From contig JAJNPX010000488.1 of assembly GCA_021155145.1 (NCBI GenBank), forward strand, positions 1 to 5,559: a stretch of 5,559 nt of DNA, written 5' to 3'. Source of the stretch: Acidisarcina sp. (GTDB taxonomy: Bacteria; Acidobacteriota; Blastocatellia; Pyrinomonadales; Pyrinomonadaceae). Shown here piece after piece: positions 1 through 5,299 of this stretch. The translations under genes were made by a program, and so were the position numbers. The notes beneath the pieces are model-generated. The model had not been told where the DNA came from. It was given only the letters and a program-made list of their open reading frames with translations, and made no database searches. Position 1 is the stretch's first letter. Each line of letters opens with the position of its first letter.

Positions 1-332
1 TCCTCTCCGCGGCTTATCCTAAGAAAGCTACCGAGATCAAGTCCTTTGGCTACCTCGGCAAGGGTTCGCATACTCACCAGACGGTGCTTCATCAAGGTCA
101 GGTCGCCCTCGGCCGAGCCCGGATGCTCATTGTACAAAAGCTCAGCGATCGCGAGCCCTAGAACCGAATCGCCGACGAATTCCAGTGACTCGTTCTCGGC
201 TCCGCGGATAGTCGCCTCGCTTTGCCCCTTCATTTTCTCGTGCGCCCAGGACCGATGCGTTATCGCCCTCTGCAGCAGCTCTGGCGACCGAAATGTGTGG
301 CCGAGCAATCTCTCTAGTTTTGCGAGGCTCAT
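1..332 (-). CDS. rnc: Ribonuclease III, N-terminal part (cut by window edge)
   Basis: This is the start of RNase III, the Mg2+-dependent endonuclease that cuts double-stranded RNA in rRNA processing and mRNA decay; it acts in the cytoplasm as a homodimer. I translated the minus strand from the ATG at 332-330 and read 110 codons before the window ends. The N-terminus carries the family pattern (LERLLGHTFRSPELLQRAITHRSW), and the RNase III signature NESLEFVGDSVLGL lies at residues 47-60. E51 and D55 match E41 and D45 of the E. coli enzyme, and E48 matches E38. The loop between HRS and the signature is about ten residues longer than in E. coli. The second acidic motif and the dsRNA-binding domain lie outside the window. 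An in-frame stop nine codons upstream with no other start fixes this ATG, although no clear Shine-Dalgarno precedes it. A terminator just upstream suggests its own promoter. Confidence 0.93.
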   Translation of the reverse strand, partial: MSLAKLERLLGHTFRSPELLQRAITHRSWAHEKMKGQSEATIRGAENESLEFVGDSVLGLAIAELLYNEHPGSAEGDLTLMKHRLVSMRTLAEVAKGLDLGSFLRISRGE

Positions 333-363
333 CGCAGGTAGGTTCGATTTTATGCAGTAGTGT

Positions 364-403
364 TAAAAAAAGAAAGCCGAGCGGATTTGCTCCCCGCCCG
401 GCT
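364..403 (-). terminator. Intrinsic terminator of the TPR-like protein gene
   Basis: On the minus strand a 9-bp stem, AGCCGGGCG pairing with CGCTCGGCT (one G-U pair; arms 395-403 and 375-383), encloses an 11-base loop and is followed at once by a U-rich run (TTCTTTTTTT). It lies about 30 bases after the stop codon of the 434-1609 gene, the expected place for Rho-independent termination. It should insulate that gene from RNase III, whose start codon is only about 30 bases beyond the U tract. Confidence 0.88.
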
Positions 404-433
404 CTCATCTATTCAGTCGGATCAACTGCCTGC

Positions 434-1609
434 CTACCGTTGCCGAGGCTTCCTTGCAACAGTCGCTGGTGCGGAGGTCGCCGGTGCGGCCGACGTCGTG
501 GTCGTGGTCACCGGTTCATCCGTTACCGGCTGTACGGCACTGGTCGGGTCCGGAAGCGGTTTTGCGACCGTAGCGGCAACCCATTCGTTGACGCCCGTTT
601 CCTTGTCAAAGCGCCGTTTGTAAAGGTTTTGAACCTCAGCAAATAAGCCTTCTTTGTACTTCTTGGCGGCCGGAGTGTCATCCTTGGCGATCGACCATGC
701 TCGGCCATAGGCGTCCATAGCACGCTCGGTGTAGCCGTTAAAGAGAGCCACTTTCTCTTTGACCTCGGCGTCAAGCTTCAGCTTCTCTTCATCGGTCGTT
801 GCCGTCTTGATCGCCTCGATCTTTGCGGCTATCTCGGCACCGATCGGGGCTGCCTCTGCGATGTAGTAGTCACCGATGGTCGCATATACCGGAGAATAAT
901 TCTTACGGAAGCCAGGTAACTGCGTCACTTCGTAAAGATATGGCAGTGCGGCCTTCTTATTGTTCAGACCGTAATAATTGACGTAACCCAAAGTGTAGGC
1001 GAGTTCGCTCAACGCGTCCTCCCGATTCATTTCGTGCTTGAGGGCGCCGATCGATTCCTTGCCGTCCTTGAGCTTGCGGGTAAATTTCACGCCTGCCTTG
1101 ATCTGGTCGTAAAGGATCTTGGCATAGCGAATCGAATCCGCATTGTATTTGTTGTTCTTTTTGAGAACCTCTCGCGGGCCGATCACCGCCATCGGGAACA
1201 TGATGTTGATGTTGTCTGGCTGCTTGGCAAGGATCGCCTTGCCGGCTGCGTACAGCTCATCGGCATTGTCGGTGTTTATAGCAGCGTCAAAACGAGCGAA
1301 AAGTGGGTTGAGATATTCTGCAAGTTCGGCGTCCGCTTGACTCTTCTCAAGTTTCGGAACCCATGGCTTAACGAAAGCGACCTGATCTTTCCAGCTCTCG
1401 CACGCACCCCACTTTTCCAAAAACTCTTTACCGGCGCTGACGGCGACCTTGAGGTCGGCCGAGCTCTTCTTGCTATAGTTCTCGGTAAATTTATTGTATA
1501 CCTCCGTGGCCCCGTCGATATCGGCGCAGTTGTCCTGAGCGGTGGCCCCGGTAACCGCGATGCCCGCCACAAGGACAGCCATGCCAAAAATTCTATAAAC
1601 CGTTTTCAT
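434..1609 (-). CDS. Secreted TPR-like helical protein of unknown function
   Basis: Encodes 391 residues and I cannot assign a function. Residues 1-24 form a classical signal peptide (MKTVYRIF, a hydrophobic core, then GATA before Q25), so the product is probably periplasmic or otherwise exported. The body (25-349) is almost wholly helical by composition, with degenerate TPR-like stretches: around 117-144 (DELYAAGKAILAKQPDN) and 203-231 (LAYTLGYVNYYGLNNKKAAL, ending in YLYEVTQL). Residues 255-300 look like a charged, possibly coiled helix. Residues 350-391 are a disordered Pro/Thr/Ala tail with a basic end (ARKPRQR). The only cysteines, C28 and C70, could form a disulfide. I chose the ATG at 1609-1607 over one 11 codons upstream because it starts the signal peptide and has GGAGG ten bases before it. 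The gene is followed by a strong terminator and seems monocistronic. A scaffold or solute-binding role is possible, but this is inference only. Confidence 0.85.
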   Translation of the reverse strand: MKTVYRIFGMAVLVAGIAVTGATAQDNCADIDGATEVYNKFTENYSKKSSADLKVAVSAGKEFLEKWGACESWKDQVAFVKPWVPKLEKSQADAELAEYLNPLFARFDAAINTDNADELYAAGKAILAKQPDNINIMFPMAVIGPREVLKKNNKYNADSIRYAKILYDQIKAGVKFTRKLKDGKESIGALKHEMNREDALSELAYTLGYVNYYGLNNKKAALPYLYEVTQLPGFRKNYSPVYATIGDYYIAEAAPIGAEIAAKIEAIKTATTDEEKLKLDAEVKEKVALFNGYTERAMDAYGRAWSIAKDDTPAAKKYKEGLFAEVQNLYKRRFDKETGVNEWVAATVAKPLPDPTSAVQPVTDEPVTTTTTSAAPATSAPATVARKPRQR

Positions 1610-1619
1610 CCTCTTACTT

Positions 1620-1624
1620 CCTCC
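1620..1624 (-). promoter_or_regulatory. Ribosome binding site deciding the start of the TPR-like protein
   Basis: On the minus strand GGAGG lies ten bases upstream of the ATG at 1609-1607, with a second purine run (AGAGG) directly against the start codon. The in-frame ATG at 1642-1640 lies upstream of this site and would add 11 residues in front of a complete signal peptide, so the downstream start is preferred. Confidence 0.65.
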
Positions 1625-1655
1625 GACTGAATCTAAATACACTGAATTTTCATTT

Positions 1656-1688
1656 CGCAGAGCCGGGAACTACACCGAGTGCTCTGCG
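1656..1688 (-). promoter_or_regulatory. Hairpin in the leader of the TPR-like protein gene
   Basis: Perfect 8-bp inverted repeat (minus strand CGCAGAGC and GCTCTGCG) with a 17-base loop containing TGTAGTT. No U tract follows on either strand, so it is not an obvious terminator. It lies 46 bases before the start codon and, if the candidate promoter at 1698-1724 is right, close to the 5' end of the mRNA, where it could stabilise the transcript or be bound by a regulator. A similar hairpin precedes the transpeptidase gene. Confidence 0.5.
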
Positions 1689-1697
1689 GAAACTCTG

Positions 1698-1724
1698 ATG
1701 TTACCCCTAAAAAAATAGTTGCAA
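1698..1724 (-). promoter_or_regulatory. Candidate promoter of the TPR-like protein gene
   Basis: On the minus strand TTGCAA (1724-1719) and TAACAT (1703-1698) are separated by 15 bases, a short but usable spacing for a housekeeping sigma factor, within an AT-rich stretch. Transcription would begin near 1690, giving a leader of about 80 bases that starts with the hairpin at 1656-1688. Both hexamers match consensus only moderately, so this is a weak call. Confidence 0.3.
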
Positions 1725-1847
1725 GAATTCAGAATTTCGATCCGCTGATATAAATGCGAAATGGTGGCTCTACCGAATAAACTCGGAACGATAAATAATC
1801 ACGCAATAGATGGCATTATGTCAAGGAAAACCGCTGTTTCAATGCAA
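1725..1847. other. Intergenic stretch with no recognised gene
   Basis: AT-rich sequence forming the middle of the 293-base gap between the two minus-strand genes. The short open frames here lack a ribosome binding site or any familiar protein pattern. I see no RNA gene or repeat in it; it is most simply the tail of the transpeptidase transcript and the upstream region of the TPR-like protein gene. Confidence 0.6.
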
Positions 1848-1882
1848 AGAGCACCGGTGGCCTTGCGGCTCTCCGGTGCTCT
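1848..1882 (-). terminator. Hairpin after the transpeptidase gene, probable terminator
   Basis: A perfect 10-bp inverted repeat (AGAGCACCGG with CCGGTGCTCT, arms 1873-1882 and 1848-1857) lies 20 bases past the stop codon of the 1903-3573 gene. The 15-base loop can itself form a small inner stem, GCC-GCAA-GGC, with a GNRA-type tetraloop. The sequence that follows on the minus strand (TTGCATTG) has almost no U tract, so termination may be inefficient or Rho-assisted, or the structure may mainly protect the mRNA 3' end. Confidence 0.55.
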
Positions 1883-1902
1883 CGAGGTCGGTTGAACCCG
1901 TG

Positions 1903-3573
1903 CTAGTTGTTGACGATCCGGTCCCTGCTTCCGGCGGCCTTTTTCTTGTCATACTCAATGACCACGGGCGCAAATACGGGCTGCTTTCGGGGCGTACTCT
2001 GGGTCGTCCGCTGGACGAGCTTTTTCGGAGCATCCGCTTGCTTTGCCGCGGAACCGACGATGATCACGGGCCTCGATTCGGAGGCATCAGCCAACGTTGA
2101 GGCGTCGTCATCCTCTTCTTCATCATCCCCTACGGCAACATTGTCCGCCGGCGGCGTCGGACGCAAATTCTTTAATGCCAGATATTTGTCCTGGTCTCGT
2201 CGAAGCCTTGGAGCAAGCGATCGATATACTTCTCCGGCTACCGCGGCGGCATATTTTCCGCGTTCGCTCTCCCCTCTTGTGATCACGACCACGGAGTACT
2301 GAGGATCTTCGACCGGTGCGACCGAGGCGAAAAGCCCTATCCATGACCCCTTGAAGATGCACGAACCCGTCTTACCGGCGATACCCTGGTCGTGTTCCAC
2401 GCCGCGACGGGCCGTTCCATACTCGGCAGCCCCTATCATTCCGGGCAGCACGCCCTGCATCGTTTCATAGGGCACCTTCACCTCGTCTCGAAACTTCGGC
2501 CTAAAACTCGCCTTTTGATTCTGCTGCTTCACGATCTGCGGAACGACCTTTTTACCGTGATTTGCGATAGCCGAGACCATCACGGCAAGCTGCAGCGGCG
2601 TCACTTCAAAGTCATCGCCGTGAGAATAGATGCGCGGGTTCCGGTTTCCAAAGGGGAGCTTACCCGGCGTTTCGCCTTCAGCATTGATCCCGGTGCGTTC
2701 GCCTAGCCCCAGGGTCTTTGCGTAGGCGATCATTTTCTCGTTGCCGAAATTGACGCCCGTCTTCTGAAAATAAGGATTGCTGGAGCGGGCGAGAGCCATG
2801 TCCAGATCAGGGCCTGACGTCGATTCTCCGATGCCACCCTCTTCATTTATCACGCGTTCGTTCAATCCGGCGACACCCGTTACCAATTTGATCGTCGAAC
2901 ACGGCTTGAAGCTGTTCTTGATCGCCCAGTCCTGATTGACCATCGTCACGATCTTGCCGGTCTTGGCCTCCATCACGACCACTGTACCGGCCCTCGAACC
3001 GAGTGCATCCACCGCCGCCTTTCTGACGGCAAGGTCTTCGCCCTCTAGGTTGTCTTTCAGGATGTTTTCCGCGGTCTGGGTCTTTAGCCCTCTTTCAAAC
3101 GCGATCTTGCGTTCGCGGGCTATCCTTGCCGCCTCTTCGCGACGCTTTTGTTCCGCGATCGCTGCCCGCCGGCGAGCCTCTTCCGCCTTTTTCCGTGCGG
3201 CCTCGGCTCGGCGTTCTTTCGCCGTCATTCTTTTATCCGGCTTCTTTGAATTCTTTGAATTCTTATCGCGTGCGGTTTGTCTGGTATTCTTTGACGTTGC
3301 GGCCGACCTATTTTTCGACGATCTTGAGGACGTCTTTGCCGTTGACTTCTTTGGGTCCTGCCTGGTCGATCGCTTCGCGGTTGTCTCTTTCCGGCCCGTT
3401 TTTCGGGCATCTTTCGCCGTTGCTGTCGGCTTCTTAGCTACGGTCTTCTTTGCGGGGGTGGCAGTGGTCTTCTTTTTCGTCTGAGCTTGGAGGCCGGTCG
3501 AAAACAGGAGAGCGGCGAAAACAAGCATTAGGAACGTTTTCGCAAAACGCTTTTCGGGCAGGATAAACTTCAT
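1903..3573 (-). CDS. Penicillin-binding transpeptidase with basic linker and acidic tail
   Basis: A 556-residue exported DD-transpeptidase-type protein, expected to cross-link peptidoglycan in the periplasm. Residues 1-30 are a signal peptide or membrane anchor. Residues 32-115 are Lys/Arg/Thr/Ala/Ser-rich and resemble histone H1 tails; 116-165 are an Arg/Glu/Lys/Ala-rich helix, either coiled coil or single alpha-helix. The catalytic domain (about 195-455) has all three active-site motifs: S226-T-I-K229 with the nucleophilic serine, S264-S-N266, and K401-T-G-S404, plus the usual VTPLQLA segment at 324-330. No glycosyltransferase or class B dimerisation domain is present. SxxK-to-SxN spacing is 38 residues, against about 52 in E. 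coli PBP3. The tail has an acidic cluster at 483-490 and a basic end. The only cysteines, C225 and C405, each touch a catalytic motif. The start is supported by a GAGGT five bases upstream. A beta-lactamase or sensor domain of the same fold is less likely. Confidence 0.88.
   Translation of the reverse strand: MKFILPEKRFAKTFLMLVFAALLFSTGLQAQTKKKTTATPAKKTVAKKPTATAKDARKTGRKETTAKRSTRQDPKKSTAKTSSRSSKNRSAATSKNTRQTARDKNSKNSKKPDKRMTAKERRAEAARKKAEEARRRAAIAEQKRREEAARIARERKIAFERGLKTQTAENILKDNLEGEDLAVRKAAVDALGSRAGTVVVMEAKTGKIVTMVNQDWAIKNSFKPCSTIKLVTGVAGLNERVINEEGGIGESTSGPDLDMALARSSNPYFQKTGVNFGNEKMIAYAKTLGLGERTGINAEGETPGKLPFGNRNPRIYSHGDDFEVTPLQLAVMVSAIANHGKKVVPQIVKQQNQKASFRPKFRDEVKVPYETMQGVLPGMIGAAEYGTARRGVEHDQGIAGKTGSCIFKGSWIGLFASVAPVEDPQYSVVVITRGESERGKYAAAVAGEVYRSLAPRLRRDQDKYLALKNLRPTPPADNVAVGDDEEEDDDASTLADASESRPVIIVGSAAKQADAPKKLVQRTTQSTPRKQPVFAPVVIEYDKKKAAGSRDRIVNN
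3242..3265 (-). repeat. Short 9-bp tandem repeat inside the transpeptidase gene
   Basis: On the plus strand TTCTTTGAA occurs twice in direct succession (3242-3250 and 3251-3259), followed by a partial third copy (TTCTTA). It is in frame and encodes the KNSKNSKK part of the basic linker (residues 104-111), so gain or loss of a unit would change linker length without shifting the frame. Confidence 0.7.
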
Positions 3574-3578
3574 TCTTT

Positions 3579-3583
3579 ACCTC
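3579..3583 (-). promoter_or_regulatory. Ribosome binding site of the transpeptidase gene
   Basis: Minus-strand GAGGT lies five bases before the ATG at 3573-3571, good Shine-Dalgarno position and composition. It fixes the start directly in front of the signal peptide. Confidence 0.65.
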
Positions 3584-3623
3584 AGCTTGACTGATTATTT
3601 TGTGTGAATGTCGAGGAGACCTT

Positions 3624-3659
3624 CGAGCGGTTGCGGCGAACAACTACATTGACCGCTCG
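3624..3659 (-). promoter_or_regulatory. Hairpin in the leader of the transpeptidase gene
   Basis: Perfect 8-bp inverted repeat (minus strand CGAGCGGT and ACCGCTCG) around a 20-base loop that contains TGTAGTT. It lies 50 bases before the start codon and no U tract follows, so it is not a typical terminator. As an inverted repeat downstream of the candidate promoter it could act as an RNA leader structure or, less likely given the long spacing, as a DNA operator. The hairpin at 1656-1688 has the same layout. Confidence 0.5.
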
Positions 3660-3662
3660 GCT

Positions 3663-3690
3663 TTGAACCAAAGCTAAATCAGAATATAAC
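3663..3690 (+). promoter_or_regulatory. Candidate promoter of the histidine kinase gene
   Basis: TTGAAC (3663-3668) and TATAAC (3685-3690) are 16 bases apart, four of six and five of six matches to the housekeeping consensus. Transcription would begin near 3697, leaving a leader of about 47 bases. The -10 element shares bases with a candidate minus-strand -10 at 3683-3688. Confidence 0.4.
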
Positions 3691-3711
3691 ATTGAGTAAC
3701 TTTAGGCGCAA
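3683..3711 (-). promoter_or_regulatory. Candidate promoter of the transpeptidase gene
   Basis: On the minus strand TGTTATATT (3691-3683) is an extended -10 element (TG, one base, then TATATT). A weak -35 hexamer, TTGCGC (3711-3706), lies 17 bases upstream of TATATT. Transcription would begin near 3676, giving a leader of about 100 bases that holds the hairpin at 3624-3659. The extended -10 could compensate for the poor -35. Confidence 0.4.
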
Positions 3712-3743
3712 GCTTATTTGATCGCATCCATAACCAAAACTTA

Positions 3744-5237
3744 ATGATTGAATTTTTTGGGACATTTCGCGGGCGGCTTCTGCTGATCCTGGCTTTTTTG
3801 ATCATCGCCACTCTGGCTGTTCAATATTATCTGAACTTGCTCACCCAAAAGGAGAACGATCTCAGGCGCGAGGTACAGGTGCAGACCCTCGTAGCGGGGT
3901 TTGCCCTCGGAGTCAGCGGCATCACCTCGACCGAATACCTTCTCGACCTGATCAATGTCCCTGGACAGACGTTCCTTGACGAACATTCCCGCGAACGGAT
4001 CCGCGACATCATAATCATTGATAACGACTGGCAAATAACGGATAGCTTGAACCCCGAACTCCTCCCGACCGAGGCTCCTGACGGGACCACCGCCTACCGC
4101 AAACTCGACCAACTGACCAACCTTCCCCCTTTGAAGGAAGGCTCGCGCCTCGGCCCTGATCTGGAACACTTCCCGAACAAGGGCGCCGGCTCGGACACTG
4201 AGACCGACGACGAGGCTCACGCGATCCCGATCGAGACCAGCAAAGGGCGTTGGTATATACTTGTGTTGCTTCGAAACGAAAAGGGCGAGGCCGAAAGGCG
4301 TGCCGCTCAGCCCCTGCTTGCCACGCTTGGCATTCTTCTCATCTCCACCCTCGTCACTATCGTCCTGGTCTGGCGCTTCACGCGTCCGATCGCGAATCTT
4401 TCGAATGCCGCCCGCGAGATCGCAGCCGGCAATTTGACGGTTCGCGTGCCGCGGTCCGACAGCTCAGACGAGATGGGGCAACTTGCCCAGAATTTCAACG
4501 AAATGACGGCCGAGCTCGAAAAGACGCGGGAACTCGAGGCCCAGCTGCAACAAGCTGAAAAGAGCGCCGTGATCGGACGCCTTGGGTCTGCAATAGCCCA
4601 TGAGATAAGGAATCCGCTCAACTATATCAATCTGACCCTCGACCATTTACGGTCGAAATTCTCTCCCGAGGTTCCGGAGCAAAAGGAGACCTTCGAAAAG
4701 CTGACCTCTCAATTAAAGTCCGAGGTAGCTCGGATCAACCAGCAAATATCGGACTTTCTCAACTACTCGCGGCCTGCGAACGTCGAGCTTCGGCCGATCA
4801 ATGCCCGGGAGGTTGTCGAGAATTCCCTGCATATCGTGGAAGCTCAGGCGGCCGAAAACAATATCAAGATCGCTGTGGTCGAGCATGAGGATGTGCCTGA
4901 GATAATGGGCGACCCCGAATTCCTTCGGTCCGTTTTCAACAATCTTTTCATCAATGCCGTGCAGGCGATGGGAGGTGCGGGCGGAATCCTGAACGTAAAA
5001 ATAACGCCTGAAAACGGCTTTGTTCGATTCGAGGTGTCAGATACTGGTGACGGTATCCCAGAGGACAACCTGGCCAAGATCTTCGAACCTTACTTCTCGA
5101 CAAAAGAAACAGGCACCGGATTAGGCCTAGCGATCGTCCAAAAGATCGTCGACACTCACGATGGGTCGATAGAAGTTGAATCGGCCGACGGTAAAGGAAC
5201 CACATTTACGGTACGATTACCAAGGTCTCGGGCATAG
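3744..5237 (+). CDS. Membrane sensor histidine kinase (HAMP-HisKA-HATPase)
   Basis: A 497-residue inner-membrane kinase that should autophosphorylate on histidine and pass the phosphate to the regulator encoded downstream. Transmembrane helix 1 is at about 11-30 and helix 2 at about 189-210. They bracket a periplasmic sensor of about 155 residues whose strand pattern (IIIIDNDWQITDS, 89-101) suggests a Cache/PDC-type fold; its ligand is unknown. HAMP spans about 211-263, followed by a short coiled coil. The H box is SAIAHEIRNPLNYI with H286; the HExxN arrangement (H286, E287, N290) is typical of kinases that also dephosphorylate their partner. The ATPase domain shows the N box (N400, N404), G1 (D433-x-G-x-G437), F box (IFEPYFSTK, 446-454) and G2 (GTGLGLAI, 457-464), so it looks fully active. 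It resembles the NtrB/AtoS/ZraS group. No Shine-Dalgarno precedes the ATG, but this start gives a normal N-terminus. It is divergent from the transpeptidase gene. Confidence 0.93.
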   Translation: MIEFFGTFRGRLLLILAFLIIATLAVQYYLNLLTQKENDLRREVQVQTLVAGFALGVSGITSTEYLLDLINVPGQTFLDEHSRERIRDIIIIDNDWQITDSLNPELLPTEAPDGTTAYRKLDQLTNLPPLKEGSRLGPDLEHFPNKGAGSDTETDDEAHAIPIETSKGRWYILVLLRNEKGEAERRAAQPLLATLGILLISTLVTIVLVWRFTRPIANLSNAAREIAAGNLTVRVPRSDSSDEMGQLAQNFNEMTAELEKTRELEAQLQQAEKSAVIGRLGSAIAHEIRNPLNYINLTLDHLRSKFSPEVPEQKETFEKLTSQLKSEVARINQQISDFLNYSRPANVELRPINAREVVENSLHIVEAQAAENNIKIAVVEHEDVPEIMGDPEFLRSVFNNLFINAVQAMGGAGGILNVKITPENGFVRFEVSDTGDGIPEDNLAKIFEPYFSTKETGTGLGLAIVQKIVDTHDGSIEVESADGKGTTFTVRLPRSRA

Positions 5238-5299
5238 AAACTATTCGGCCCGAGTCCGGGGTAGGACCGCGGCGCAGGACGCCAGCGTAATAAGATCTT
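5238..5299 (+). other. Kinase-regulator spacer with two small GC-rich hairpins
   Basis: The 62 bases between kinase stop and regulator start can form two small stems, GTCC-GGGGTA-GGAC (5254-5267) and GGCG-CAGGA-CGCC (5271-5283). No U tract follows, so there is no intrinsic terminator and the genes are probably co-transcribed. No clear Shine-Dalgarno lies before the regulator ATG. Confidence 0.4.

Noticed and set aside
142..408. 88-codon minus-strand open frame overlapping the RNase III start
   Set aside because: It is a different frame over the same DNA. The RNase III frame carries the NESLEFVGDSVL signature, while this one has no recognisable pattern, an Arg-rich shadow composition, and would run through the terminator hairpin.
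1034..1630. 198-codon plus-strand open frame
   Set aside because: Lies antisense to the TPR-like protein gene, has no ribosome binding site and no domain pattern; the minus strand has a signal peptide, Shine-Dalgarno and terminator.
1607..1642. Upstream ATG adding 11 residues to the TPR-like protein
   Set aside because: It would put a charged stretch before a complete signal peptide and lies upstream of the GGAGG site.
2936..3484. 182-codon plus-strand open frame, rich in Phe, Val, Ala and Ser
   Set aside because: It is the antisense of the Lys/Arg-rich linker and start of the transpeptidase domain. Its hydrophobic look is the complement of Lys/Arg codons, not evidence for a membrane protein.
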